Origin: Dugong dugon
Taxonomy: Eukaryota > Chordata > Mammalia > Sirenia > Dugongidae
NCBI GenBank assembly: GCA_030035585.1
Contig: CM057476.1
Span: forward strand, 2,100,501-2,164,500
Direction of reading: 5' to 3'
Length of the DNA: 64,000 nucleotides
The stretch's first letter is position 1; the number at the start of each line of letters is the position of its first letter. The notes beneath the pieces were generated by a model that ran no database searches, had not been told where the DNA came from, and saw nothing but the letters and a program-made list of their open reading frames with translations. Position numbers and translations under genes: made by a program. Below, piece by piece: positions 29,955 to 41,457 of this stretch.

Positions 29955-30470
29955 TTTTTTTTTTAAATCATACTTTAGATGAAGGTTTACAGAACAAACT
30001 AGCTTCCATTAAACAGTTAGTACACATATTATCTTATGACATTGGTTAACAACACTACAACATGTCAACATTCTCCCTTCTCGACCTTGGGTTCCCCGTT
30101 ACCAGCTTTCCTGTCCCCTCCTGCCTTCTTGTCCTTGCCCCTGGGCTGGTGTGCCCCTTTAGTCTCGTTTTGTTTTATGGGCCTGTCTAATCTTTGGCTA
30201 AAGGGTGAACCTCAGGAGTGACTTCATTACTGAGCTAAAAGGGTATCTGGGGGCTATACTCTCGGGGTTTCTCCAGTCTCTTTCAGGCCAGTAAGTCTGG
30301 TCTTTTTTTGTGAGTTAGGATTTTGTTCTACCTTTATATCCAGCTCTGTCCGGGACCCTCTGTTGTGATCCCTGTCAGAGCAGTCAGTGGTGGTAGCTGG
30401 GCACCATCTAGTTGTGCTGGACTCAGTCTGGTGGAGGCCGACAACCCCAGGATACTGGTCAGTCTCTAGC
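29955..30470 (-). mobile_element. Afrotherian LINE 3' end (probably L1), copy 2
   Basis: Begins with poly-T (29955-29963), followed by 'catactttagatgaaggttt', 'ccttgggttccccgttacca', 'gcctgtctaatctttggcta' and 'gtagctgggcaccatctagt'. The same order as copy 1 shows both derive from one family in the same orientation. Confidence 0.6.
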
Positions 30471-30477
30471 AGTCAGA

Positions 30478-30662
30478 AAGAGCCTTGGTGGTGCACCTGT
30501 TAAGCACCCCGCTGCTAACTGAACCTTAGGGGGTTCAAACTTACTAGTGGCTCCTCGGGAGAAAGACCTGGCGATCTGCTCCTGTAAAGATTACAGCCTG
30601 GAAAACCCTATGGACAGTTCTACTCTGTCATGTGGAGTCACTATGAGTTGGAATCAACTAGC
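30478..30662 (+). mobile_element. AfroSINE, long subtype A
   Basis: Plus-strand copy with 'agagccttggtggtgcacct', 'gggagaaagacctggcgatc', 'gtaaagattacagcctggaa' and a short tail. It faces the next SINE tail to tail. Confidence 0.9.
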
Positions 30663-30684
30663 AATATTCACCCAGACCCTAACT

Positions 30685-30846
30685 AAAAACCAGACCAAAC
30701 CTGTTGCCATCGAGCCAATTCTGACTCATAGTGACCCTATAGGACAGAGTAGAACTGCCCCATAGGATTTCCAAGGAGCGGCTGGTAGATTTGAACTGCT
30801 GACCTTTTTTGGCAGCCGAGCTCTTAACCACTGAGCCACCAGACCC
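30685..30846 (-). mobile_element. AfroSINE, short subtype
   Basis: Reversed copy ('gttgccatcgagccaattct', 'gtttccaaggagc'-type body and 'gcagccgagctcttaaccac'). It is separated from the plus-strand SINE by about 20 bp. Confidence 0.95.
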
Positions 30847-30849
30847 TTA

Positions 30850-31330
30850 TCCCATGCAAATGTCACGAATGTTTCTGTTGAGGACACTCAGGCGATAAAT
30901 AGCTTCTCCTTCCTGAGGTCCTCACCCTTGAGCCAGACGAGAAAATGTCAAATCACGCTGAGTATTGACCCTTTGTATCATTTGCCCCACAGCTCCTTTG
31001 AGGTGCCAGCCACACTATGAGGTGCACTGCCACATTCCCAGCAGGAACATGGAGGTGTGAGGACCCTGTGGTTGAGCCCATTGTCACACTGCTTACATAG
31101 GACACAACTGTCCCTTGCCACCTGGAGGAGCATTTGAAGCGGGACACGTCGTTTTAAATGCAGTGCAGGTAAAAAACTTTGTACTTTATTTTTTAATAAA
31201 TTTTGACTGTGCTTGTGTTAGAGGCTGGTAGAAATCCCTCATTCATGACCATTTGTCTATCTCGTGGGGACAAGAGGCTGCCCTCTTGGTTGTGGAAGCA
31301 CAAACTGCTGGACAGACAGACCTGCACACT
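30850..31330. other. Unassigned sequence
   Basis: No repeat or gene recognised. Confidence 0.35.
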
Positions 31331-31334
31331 GCAG

Positions 31335-31775
31335 GAGTATTAGGGATGGGGTTGTGTCTCCCCAAAAGACTCGTGGAGGTCCGAACCCCGCACCTGTGAC
31401 TGTGACCTTGATTAGAAATAGGGTTTCTCTTTGCAGATGTTAGCAGTTAATATGAAGTTATATGGCAGTAGGGTAGGACCTAATCCTAATCCCACCTGGG
31501 TGGTGTCTTATAAAAGAGAAGGACAGTCAGCGAAACAGAGTCACACACAGGGGAAGACACACGTGAGGATCTGTCCAAGCCAAGGAACGCCCAGGGCTGC
31601 AGAAGCTGGAAGAGACAGGAAGGACTTTCCCCTAGGACAGACAGATAGAGAGAACAGGCTTTCCGAAGCCCTGAATTCAGAGTTCCGCCTTCAGCACTGT
31701 GGGAAACTCCTTTGCTGTCCTTGAAGCCACCCCCTCCCAGGCATGTTTTTATGGCAGCGCTAGGGAAGCAAGACA
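31335..31775 (+). mobile_element. MLT1 solo LTR fossil (ERVL-MaLR)
   Basis: The plus-strand order 'ggggttgtgtctccccaaaa', 'gattagaaatagggtttctc', 'ccaagccaaggaacgcccag' and the terminal 'ggcagcgctagggaagcaag' matches MLT1 LTRs. It is old, broken and without internal region. Confidence 0.8.
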
Positions 31776-31779
31776 AGTA

Positions 31780-33365
31780 GCTCCTCACAGCACGTTTAGC
31801 TTCTGATTCTCAGCAGCAGGACAAACAGTGCTCTCGGTCAGCAGGCCGCGAGAGAACATGGAGGGGTGACAGCCCCCTTCTGGCCTGTTTCGTTGGCAAG
31901 AACAAGGTGCCAAAGGGAAGTGGGGTTGCAACCAGCACCTAGTGGAAGGGCAGGACGAGCCGTGCAGACATCTGGCCGTCACTGCCCGGCCCCCCCTGCC
32001 AGTACCTGCAGGCTTCTCTCCTTCAGTTGGCCCCCTCCTCTCCGCCACCAAAGTCCTGTGGGGCAGTCGGGCTTCTTACTGTGATTACTACAGCGGGAGC
32101 CAACTTTTCAGATGGAGTTGTCCTTACAAATCGAGTGTGTTCTCATTTTACACAGTGAAGCTCAAGGGGCTTTATATAGGTCTTGGGAGCTTATTGTTAC
32201 AGAGAAAACAGTTTTCTCTCTTGCCTCGTCACTTGGTAATTTGTTTTCGTGACCCATTCTCTTTCCTTTGCCCCATTCCCGTGGCCTGGGGTAGCCAAGA
32301 CCAGCCACTCAGGCTTCCTGTGACTCACTTTACCTCATCTCTGCTGCCTTCCTTCAGAGAGAAAACTACTGGCTGCTGTCCTAAGCCTTTTGGGGGGGAG
32401 GGAGATGAATATTGGTTTGCAGCCCATTTCTGCAAAGCCCTATTTATCTCTCCCAGATGCAGGAAGTTAAGATTTGATGATGTGCTGAGCTGTGAGGGAG
32501 GGAGTAGGAGATGATCTCTGTTCCACAGAAAGAGAGAAAATGAAGCATTATTACTCCAAGAAAGGGATCTGATTGGGCTGACTTTGAAAGTCAAGTGCTG
32601 CTGCCAAGTCATGTACAACCCGGTGTGTGGGGAAGTGGGGGGTGAGGAGTTCTCAGTCTGCAGCCCTCTGCTGAGGCCAGTCTTCAGGCTCCACCCAGCC
32701 TTCCAAATACACAGAAGTCAGCAGCTCACCCCGAGGAGACTGAGGGGCAAGTGGGGTGGGTGGGGGCTGCTGGTCGGACATCTTTGAAAAGCTGGGCTAT
32801 TCTGAGTGGGCCCCGGGGTCCAGAGAGTTACTCCCCAGCCCAGAGGCTGAGGGTGGAGGTGTCTGAGGGGCTGCTCACCTGCACCTCAAGAGTAGGGGTG
32901 TTTGGTCTCTCGGTCCCTCTCTGCCAATAATGTGTTATTCGTGACTCTCTAGCATGGTGGTGGCCTATGTGGTGCACATGACTGGGAAGGCCAGGGGTTC
33001 GAAACTTGAGGCAAAGCCACTGCAGGTGGTCGGGCATCCCTGTAATTCTCTCGGCCCCACCTTTGTCTTTGGGTCAGTCCCTGCAGCTACCACTATGACC
33101 AGGGTGAGGGCAGCACCGACTCCACAAACCTGGGGCACACACCCATCTTTCATCACACTGAGGCAGCTTGGGGGTGTTGCTCCCTACAGCGAAATTGGGG
33201 TCACATTTTCTCATATGTAAAATGGGGATAATAATTAGGACAACCATACAACTTATCATCACAGCCAGAGCCCATTTGAGAGTCAACGGGGCACTATTGA
33301 TACTGACACGGGCAGGACGGGTGTGAACTGGGACCGTTCCGGGCAAACTGGAGGTTGGCTCATGG
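31780..33365. other. Unassigned unique-looking sequence
   Basis: GC-moderate stretch of ~1.6 kb with a T/C-rich segment around 32210-32350. Frames up to 190 codons occur on the plus strand (31942-32514) but read as low-complexity translation without recognised domains; I do not call them. A short MIR-like patch may lie at 33190-33235. Confidence 0.35.
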
Positions 33366-33367
33366 CC

Positions 33368-33745
33368 CTGGTGTCCTGGGGCTACCGGAACAAAGCTCCA
33401 TGACGGGGTAGCCTGAAAGAGCAGACGCTGATCGATCATGGTTCTGCAGGCTGGGAGTTGGAATTCAGGGCGTGGGCTCTAGGGCAGGGTCTGTCCTTGT
33501 CCCTGGGCCAGGTGTTCTTGCCTTGTAGCTGATCCCCACGTGCCATCTTCCCCCGTGTGTGGTTCTCCCTGTCTCTCCTTCTCTTTCGTAAGACACCACT
33601 TGGGGATTAAGACCAGGACCACCCTGCTAGCACGACCTCATCAACTGCTAGCACCTGCCCCCAGCAAGGTCACGGTCACAGGTGTGTGGGTTAGGGCTTC
33701 AGCAGGTCTTTGTGGGGACACAAGTCATCTGGATAGAAATGGCAC
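33368..33745 (-). mobile_element. MLT1 solo LTR fossil (ERVL-MaLR)
   Basis: Reversed MLT1 landmarks: 'gtcctggggctaccggaaca', 'catggttctgcaggctggga', 'ctgatccccacgtgccatct' and 'caggtgtgtgggttagggct' to 'ggggacacaagtcatctgg'. Old and broken. Confidence 0.7.
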
Positions 33746-33749
33746 CTGA

Positions 33750-34915
33750 CCCGCAGGGCTGTGGGAAGGCTGAGGTGCTCCTCTGTGGTGAGTGCAAACA
33801 GCTTGGGATGAGGACAGTGCTTGGCAGGCCTGTGGAGGACTGGGACCTGGCTTCTGCGCCAGGGAGGAGGCGGTGGCTGGGTACTGGGTGGGATCCAGGC
33901 AGGCATGGCCTCGTGGGAGGAGGCCCATGGGCAGCTGACACGGTTGAGAGCTGGTTATCCCAGATTCTTACAGTGTTTTCGTTCAAGGCATCTCTGAGCG
34001 TGACGCCCGCCCGATGTGGCTTCGTCGTCTTCTGTGTCTTCTTGTTGCTGTGCATGGCTCCCTGGTCTGGGTGCGCATCTCAGGCCGGGATCCTCCCGGA
34101 GCAGGTGTGCCTGCTGTCTCCTGTTCCTCCCCCGGCGTGTGAGTGTGTGGGGTGCATGGCTAGAGGGTCGTCCAGTTGTGAATGTGGACAACCACGTGCT
34201 GCCCCCCAGACGGCGCAGACTCCCTGGGATGCCAGTTTGTGGGGAGGTCGGGCCTCTCTCCAGGGGTGGCCCAGAAGAGCCTGCCCATCTGCCCTTGTGG
34301 CTCCACAGCCCCACCACTCTCACAGTGGGAACTGGGCGCAGGGTGTTTCCTGCCTTGAACCTTGTGGGGGACGCGCTGGAACTCTAGGGGGCACCTCCAC
34401 CGTGGCCACAGCCAGCTCCTTGGTGGTGGTTTGAGAAAAAGAACTCACTGAGTGATGACTGCCAGGCCCTTTGAGGGAAGTGAAATGTGCTTCCTCATCT
34501 CTTCAGAAGAGCAGGGCAGGAGGGGCTGCCGCTTCCCAAACACGATCCTGAAAATGTTTGCTCTGCCTCCGGGAGCGTGCTGTGTTTCTGAGGCACTGGG
34601 CCAGGGGCTCCCTGCTCCCCCTTCCACCCCATGTCCTTCTTCCCTGGATAACTCTGGTTGTCATCCTATAGGTCTCAGTTTAATGTTACCTCATTGTCAA
34701 GGAATCTCTACCTCATTGAATGACGCACAAAATATATTTCTATTTTCTCACATTTTTGGTGGAGATAGTGCTTTTTAAAAAAATCTGTTTTTAGAATCAA
34801 GAATACTTTTACAAAGAGGAGCTTGGAAAACCCATCTCACCTTGCTCGAGAGTGTTAACCATGATTTCCCAGAGACTAGGTCAAAAGTATGGAAGTTTGA
34901 GCCATGTACTTGCAG
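33750..34915. other. Unassigned GC-rich sequence
   Basis: A 250-codon plus-strand frame (33682-34434) starts inside the MLT1 fossil and is overlapped by frames on the other strand; its translation is Cys/Gly/Pro/Ser-rich with no recognised domain. I treat it as a chance frame in GC-rich DNA. Confidence 0.35.
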
Positions 34916-34917
34916 GT

Positions 34918-35455
34918 GGAGCCCTGGTGGCACAGTGGTTAAGAGCTAGGGGCTAACCAAAAGGTTGGCAGTTCGAATCCACCAGCCGCTCCTTGGAGAC
35001 CTGATGGGGCAGTTCTACTCTGTCCTCTAGGGTGGTCCACTCTGTCCTGTAGGGTGGTCTGTGAGTCGGAACCGGTGGTTCTACTCCGTCCTACAGGGTG
35101 GTCTGCGAGTCGGAACCGGTGGTTCTACTCCGTCCTACAGGGTGGTCTGCGAGTCGGAACCGGTGGTTCTACTCCGTCCTACAGGGTGGTCTGCGAGTCG
35201 GAACCGGTGGTTCTACTCCGTCCTACAGGGTGGTCTGCGAGTCGGAACCGGTGGTTCTACTCCGTCCTACAGGGTGGTCTGCGAGTCGGAACCGGTGGTT
35301 CTACTCCGTCCTACAGGGTGGTCTGTGAGTCGGAACCGGTGGTTCTGCTCCGTCCTACAGGGTGGTCTGCGAGTCGGAACCGGTGGTTCTACTCCGTCCT
35401 ACAGGGTGGTCTGCGAGTCGGAACCGGTGGTTCTACTCCGTCCTACAGGGACGGA
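34918..35455 (+). mobile_element. AfroSINE whose tail has become a minisatellite
   Basis: The head and body are ordinary (short subtype: 'gagccctggtggcacagtgg', 'ggcagttcgaatccaccagc', 'ctccttggagacctgatggg'). From the 'ttctactctgtcctatagg' segment onward the SINE tail is tandemly repeated; see the array entry. Confidence 0.95.
35057..35451 (+). repeat. 44-bp tandem array, nine copies, derived from a SINE tail
   Basis: Units begin at 35057, 35101, 35145, 35189, 35233, 35277, 35321, 35365 and 35409, each 44 bp, built from GTCTGCGAGTCGGAACCGGT plus GGTTCTACTCCGTCCTACAG plus GGTG. Copies are almost identical (a few C/T and A/G changes), so expansion or homogenisation is recent. Each unit fuses two SINE-tail motifs (tctactctgtcctataggg and gagtcggaatcgac). 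All plus-strand frames stay open because 44 is not a multiple of three and no frame of the unit contains a stop. Confidence 0.97.
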
Positions 35456-35459
35456 TCAA

Positions 35460-36080
35460 CGGCCAGCTGCACTGATCGCCATGTTATGGGTGTGGATTGG
35501 GAGGTAGAGGCCACTCAGACACATTCTATTTGCCAGTAATAACAAAGATAAAGAAAACATTTATCCGTAAACCCCGCTCTCTCCTTCCTCCTGACCCCTC
35601 TTTTTGCATGCATGCTCTTTTGGTTCAGTGTGTCTCCCCTTTTCTGTAGGCACCCCTGCCGCCTGTGTTTGAACCCAATTTAGTCTGGACTTCAGAAACT
35701 CGTTGCTACTGATCATCCCCCATCTGTCCTTTATCTTTAACAGTTCTTCGACTGCCCTTTTTCCCATTGTGTGTTCACCACTAAGCCTCTTTCCTATCTT
35801 AAAAAATCCCTTCCTCCTACGTTCTCTTCAGCGGTGACTCTCTTTCTCTCTTCTCCTTCACAGCCACAATCTTGAGTTTCTGTTGTTTGGTCTCTGCGAA
35901 GATTGTAAAGAAGCAGGGGCTGCTGCTTCCTTCCTGAAGTCAAGCCTAGAGAGCTGATGGAAGGAGAGAACAGCCTCAGTCAGCAGTGTCAGTGTGTCAG
36001 GAGACGTCCAAAGACGTGACAGTCAAAGGGAATTGATAAATGTCGTTCCATTGAGGTATCCAGCCACCACCAGCTACCAC
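35460..36080. other. Unassigned sequence
   Basis: Pyrimidine-rich in 35575-35870; no named repeat or gene. Confidence 0.35.
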
Positions 36081-36082
36081 CA

Positions 36083-36278
36083 CCACTTGCCATCAAGTCG
36101 AACCCGACTTATGGCAACCCCACGTGTGTCAGAACAGCCCCACAGGGTTTTCAGTGGCTGTGACCTTTCGCAAGCAGAGGGCCAGGCCTGCCTTCTGAAG
36201 TGCTCTGGGTGGGTGAGAACCTCCAGCCTTTCAGTTGGTGGTCGAGTACTTAACAATTTGCACCACTCAGGAAGTCCC
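36083..36278 (-). mobile_element. AfroSINE, long subtype B
   Basis: Reversed copy: 'tgccatcaagtcgaacccga', 'gcaagcagagggccaggcct', 'ggtggtcgagtacttaacaa'. Confidence 0.9.
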
Positions 36279-36279
36279 C

Positions 36280-37185
36280 TGCAGCGTGTAGCAGAGCACA
36301 CAGAGGTGGAAACGGCGCTGGGATAAAAGAGGTAGATAACCTGCTCCCCACCCCACTCGTGCTTACCCGTCTCCTGCCTGGCTACTCATCTTCAATTTTT
36401 TAGAGAGAACGTTCTTGAACCAAGAGGCCGGATAAGTCCTCCTGTCAGATATTCTTAAATCAGCCCACGCTTCTCCTTCATAACTGTCGTCATTCCTTAG
36501 GCTTTTCTTTGTCGTCGTTTATTTCTTCCCTGTGGTTTAATTTCATGAAGAGACTTGAAGAGGAAAGGCCAAACGCTTTAAGAAAAGGAAGAAAGAAAGT
36601 TTTAGGTCAATATAAAATCATAATTTTCTTCTGATTCAGCACAACCTCCCTTCTCCATTTTATGCCAGCTATCTATCAATTCCAGTAAAGTTTTACGAAC
36701 CTTGGCATAATATGAAAGTACCCGATGCGTTTGACAGAGGAAGGCATTATTGACATTCCAATATTTCACATGTGGAGGGAGAAATGCATATTGATAATTG
36801 GAGAACTGTTTCAAGAGACAGAAGGACGCAGATGAATTTAGGGTGCAGCAAATGATTGTGAGTGTTGGGAGGCTGGTTTTACACATGGAAAGCTGGGCCT
36901 CGGACACTGGGTAGAGCTTTGGTAAATCAAGCAAAATATAAAAACAGGACGGGGTGAGGAGAATGACCGTAGACGCCTCTGAGGTAGAAATCTGAGTGAG
37001 ACGAGCTGGGGACTCTTGTTATCTAGTAGCAGGAACTCGGAACTCCAAGACCTACCTCAGTCTTCTCGGGATTCCAGTGGCAAAGAGTGGATGGAATTAT
37101 CTCTGAGATGAGTCCCCTCTGCATTTCTGCAGATCAGCAAAGAAAACCATAGAGTTAAAGAACGTCAGAGATGGAAGAACGTTTA
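36280..37185. other. Unassigned sequence
   Basis: About 0.9 kb without a nameable repeat or exon. Confidence 0.35.
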
Positions 37186-37189
37186 GAGA

Positions 37190-37340
37190 TCGCCTCGTTC
37201 CATAGCTCTCAATCCCAGTTGTGCATCAGAATCCTCAGGGAGGGTTTTGAAATCAGAAATTCAGGGTCTCCATCCCTGGTGATTCTAACCCAGTACTCTT
37301 GAGGTGCCATCTGGCATCTGAACATCGTAAAAAAGCTGTC
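37190..37340. repeat. MER5-type (hAT-Charlie) DNA transposon remnant
   Basis: 'gttgtgcatcagaatcctca', 'agaaattcagggtctccatc' and 'ggtgattctaacccagtact' follow the layout of MER5 elements, ancient non-autonomous hAT transposons. Confidence 0.6.
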
Positions 37341-37344
37341 TGAG

Positions 37345-38180
37345 TGATTTTTTCATGACTCAATATCTCTCTGAGATGTTCTCAGATAAGAACATCTGAT
37401 TAGATCTTTTTTTTTTTTTTCCTACCCGACAAGTAAAGAAGCAGAAGCCATGTTTTTTGACCCAATTTGGCCATTAGTGCAGACTCGGTGTACTTCACAG
37501 CATCTAACGATCTGATGCTTTCAGCCAAGAGACAAGTTAAATCAGCTAATGTGCGTTACAGACAATTAGCAGTTTGGCTACGGCTTTGAACTCTAGACGC
37601 CAGCTCTGGCACTTAGACCTCAGTTGCCTATGATGGGATTTTCCATCTGTGAAATATGTCGTCACATGAAAGAGCCAGAGATCAAAGACATAGACATCCT
37701 CAAAAGAGGAATAGCTGATTCTCTCCATTATGTATCAGCCCACACAAAGACCTGTGGATTCACAGGAAAGCCATGACAATTTCCACTGTGTGTACCTGGC
37801 TGAAAACACCTACATGTGTCCTGAACAACATATACATTCTCCGCTTGAATCACCACTGTCGAACAGCATTACTGGGTTATCGACCTTTTTTTCTTATTGA
37901 TCTGTAGTTGCTATTTGTATATGGGAAACTTAGCTGTATTTCTGTGTTTATGAAATGTAATTATTTCCCCACTTTCTCATTTGCCTTTTGATTTTGTTTG
38001 ATACCATCAGAAAAGGAATTTTAAGTAGTTAAATTAATCTGTCAAAACTAGGAAGGCCATATCTACTTTGAGAATAGAGAACAACTCTCCTATGCAGTTT
38101 AACTTATTTCCCAGATGGATACCCAGTTATTCCAACACTATTATTGGATAATAGATCTTTTAAATATTATTGTTTAATTG
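37345..38180. other. Unassigned A/T-rich sequence
   Basis: No repeat or gene recognised; a poly-T run lies at 37408-37421. The 37860-38160 segment ('ttattgatctgtagttgcta') could be an old L1 piece, but support is weak. Confidence 0.35.
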
Positions 38181-38184
38181 CAAT

Positions 38185-38300
38185 ATGTTGTTGTTGTTTT
38201 TCATTGCCATCAGGTTGGCTCCAACTCATGGCAACCTTATGTATTACAGAATGAAACATTGCCCAGTCCTGTGCCATCTTCATGATCATTGGTATATTTA
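38185..38300 (-). mobile_element. RTE 3'-end fragment
   Basis: Short reversed RTE 3' end: 'tgttgttgttgtttttcatt', 'ggctccaactcatggcaacc', 'aacattgcccagtcctgtgc'. Confidence 0.8.
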
Positions 38301-38935
38301 GCATATAAGGATAACATATTTCTGCCTCTGTGAGGCAGAGAAGGGAGGAAAAACCATGAATCTTGAATGCTGTTAAATTAAAACTATATTCTTTAAATAT
38401 TTCATCTGATTGAGTTGGAAACTTATAAAATCTTATGTTGTTTGTATTTATAGTAGAGTCCATTTAGAGGGGGGAATTAGCAAATTAGAAAACAAAATCA
38501 ATGTGAAGTAATTCTGAAACAGAGGTGGCAAACCCATATGCCTACACAGAAAGAGCAGGTAATATACGTCATTTAATCTGACAGAATTTAGGCAACGGAA
38601 AGTGGTGGAGACTGTGGTGAATGAGAGAGATCATGACTACGAAGGGAGGCGATGATTTCTCAGTTGTAGCCAAGTTGAAGAGCCTAGGGTGGCTCAATCT
38701 TTAATTTTCAAGAGAAGCTAGGATTTTTATGTGAAATTTCCCAGTTTTGAAATATTTTTATATTAAAAACAATACAGTGTGGCCATATTGTGTGAGACAA
38801 ATAAAATGTGCTTGTGTGCTGGAATTGCACCGTGGGCATCTGTTTGTGGATGGTGAGGCTATAAAAAATTGCTTATGGGAGAAGTGGTGTTCATGGGAAA
38901 AAATCAGGTTTCAATGTTTTCCCCCTTCTCTGCTT

Positions 38936-40131
38936 TGATGATGTTGATGTAATGATGATGGTGATGATGGTGATGATGATGATGGTGGTGGTGGTGATGA
39001 TGATGGTGATGATGATGATGGTGATGATGATGATGGTGATGATGATGCTGTTGATGGTGATGATGATGGTGATGATGGTGATGATGATGGTGATGATGAT
39101 GATGCTGATGATGGTGATGATGATGGTGATGATGATGATGGTGATGATGATGATGGTGATGATGATGCTGTTGATGGTGATGATGATGCTGTTGATGGTG
39201 ATGATGATGGTGATGATGGTGATGATGGTGATGATGATGATGCTGATGATGGTGATGATGATGGTGATGATGGTGATGATGATGCTGTTGATGGTGATGG
39301 TGATGATGGTGATGATGATGATGCTGTTGATGGTGATGATGATGGTGATGATGGTGATGATAATGATGCTGATGATGGTGATGATGATGGTGATGATGAT
39401 GCTGTTGATGGTGATGATGATGATGGTGATGATGGTGATGCTGTTGATGGTGATGGTGATGATGATGATGATGCTGTTGATGGTGATGATGATGATGGTG
39501 ATGATGGTGATGCTGTTGATGGTGATGATGCTGATGATGGTGATGATGGTGATGATGGTGGTGGTGGTAGTGTGATGATGACAATGGTGATGATGATGGT
39601 GCTGTTGATGGTGATGATGATGATGGTGATGATGGTGATGATGATGGTGGTGGTGGTAGTGTGATGATGACAATGGTGATGATGATGATGCTGTTGATGG
39701 TGATGATGATGATGGTGATGATGGTGATGCTGTTGATGGTGATGATGGTGATGCTGTTGATGGTGATGATGATGATGGTGATGCTGTTGATGGTGATGAT
39801 GATGATGGTGATGATGGTGATGCTGTTGATGGTGATGATGCTGATGATGGTGATGATGATGGTGGTGGTGGTAGTGTGATGATGACAATGGTGATGATGA
39901 TGATGCTGTTGATGGTGATGATGATGATGGTGATGCTGTTGATGGTGATGATGGTGATGCTGTTGATGGTGATGATGATGATGGTGATGCTGTTGATGGT
40001 GATGATGATGATGGTGATGCTGTTGATGGTGATGATGGTGATGATGGTGATGCTGTTGATGGTGATGATGGTGATGGTGATGATGGTGATGCTGTTGATG
40101 GTGATGATGATGATGGTGATGATGGTGATGA
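38936..40131. repeat. 1.2-kb GAT/GGT satellite with higher-order repeats
   Basis: A trinucleotide-like array of GATGAT, GGTGAT and GCTGTTGAT blocks. The marker 'tagtgtgatgatgacaatgg' occurs at 39568, 39657 and 39872, giving higher-order spacings of 89 and 215 bp. On the minus strand the three frames read as His-rich, Thr/Ile-rich and Ser/Pro-rich low-complexity chains; on the plus strand as Met/Val. These are translation artefacts of a three-base period. Confidence 0.97.
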
Positions 40132-40284
40132 TGAACCTCAGGCTCCTACCCTTTTACTCTGGCTGTACTGACCTTCACCAAGTACTTCAGACATCCCCAG
40201 ACCCTCTCTACATACTCCCTTCAGGTCCCACAGGACAATGAAGACAGTTCTGACCCCTGACAGCCATCTGTCCTGTGGAAAACT

Positions 40285-40440
40285 TATGAATGCTGTCCCA
40301 TCCTTGGCTTCCAAAATGAGGAAATGGAGGCTCAGTGAAATTCCCAGGGTCGCAGAGATAGTAAGCAGAAAAGACAGTTACGGAACCTAGGTCTCCAGAA
40401 TCTCAGTCTAAGTACCTTTTTGTGATACCATGCTACCTTC
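40285..40440 (-). repeat. MIR fragment
   Basis: 'ccaaaatgaggaaatggagg' and 'gcagagatagtaagcagaaa' with 'ggaacctaggtctccagaat' follow a reversed MIR. Confidence 0.6.
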
Positions 40441-40444
40441 TTCT

Positions 40445-41455
40445 CCTTGCCACTTATTCTCTAGAACTATTTCCGAGTGTCTGAGTGGGTATACCAGACG
40501 CTGCCCAATGTTGGTGGCCAGGAGCGGGCTCCTGCCTGTAAAGGGTGTTTCCTGAGCTCACTGGTGACCACAGCCTGACGTGTGCCTGACTTGACCCCAG
40601 GAGGAGACTGGAGCTCACCAAGAAAAGTGCATGCAGTGACTTCAGGGTTCAGACTCAAAACTGGGGCCATCTCACATGTCAAAGAGCCTCCCTGATGTGC
40701 ACATGTGGGTTTCCTTGTAGGGTTTTAAAGAAAAAGGGAATGTATACATGGCTATGGGTTCCTGTACTTCTTTTAACAAAGAACTTTTCGATTTTTTATT
40801 TCTAATCAGAAGCCAAATGTGAAGACCCAGTAGGACTCCCAGAGTCTGACAGTCTAAATGCCTCTTTGGTCTGTGGTGTTGCCAGTGCATCTGTCAAATG
40901 CTGTGATGCTCTTAGAAGGCTGGGAATATTCGTCTTTTGGAGGAACAGGGCAGTCATTCTGGGCTCTGAATTATGAAAAGTGACAATTTTTCTCCAGTAA
41001 ATTGTCATCTTACGATGTGACAAACACGGGCACATGGATGACTAATTTTATAAAATAAGCAAAACACACCAAAAAAAGCTGCATTTCTGTCTCCCAGGCT
41101 GCCCTCCTCTGAGCATTTCCAGTTTGTCGCAGCGAGATTAACTCCAGCAGCCAGGCTGGGCCTGGTTCTGACTGGGGAACTAGAAGCATTTATACTTGGA
41201 GGGAAGCTTGTACCTGGTACACAGAGGATTGGGCAATACACGGAAAGTCCGCGCCTTCCGACCTCCAACCGGGAGGAGGGCCCATGTCTTTCGAGTTGCT
41301 GAACTTCCACTCTGTGATTTTGATGACCTCATCAGACTCTGCTTAGGGATCCAGATCAGTGGCTTACAGTCTTTTTTAAGGAGACTCTGAGGACATGAGT
41401 CCACATGAATTTGTGGCCAAAAACTGATATAAAAATAGTATCATAATTAAAAAAA
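40445..41455. other. Unassigned sequence
   Basis: About 1 kb without a recognised repeat or gene. Confidence 0.35.
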
Positions 41456-41457
41456 AA

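Noticed and set aside
34381-34394. Possible CTCF site (actctagggggcac)
   Set aside because: Two mismatches in the invariant CCA start; not distinguishable from background in GC-rich sequence.
33682-34434. 250-codon plus-strand frame in GC-rich sequence
   Set aside because: It starts within an MLT1 fossil, is overlapped by similar-length frames on the other strand, shows no recognisable domain, and GC-rich DNA is naturally poor in stops.
35054-35539. 161- and 148-codon frames across the 44-bp array
   Set aside because: The repeat unit is stop-free in all plus-strand frames; the sequence is SINE-derived.
38891-39888. His-rich, Ser/Pro-rich and Thr/Ile-rich frames up to 325 codons
   Set aside because: All are readings of the GAT/GGT satellite in its three frames.
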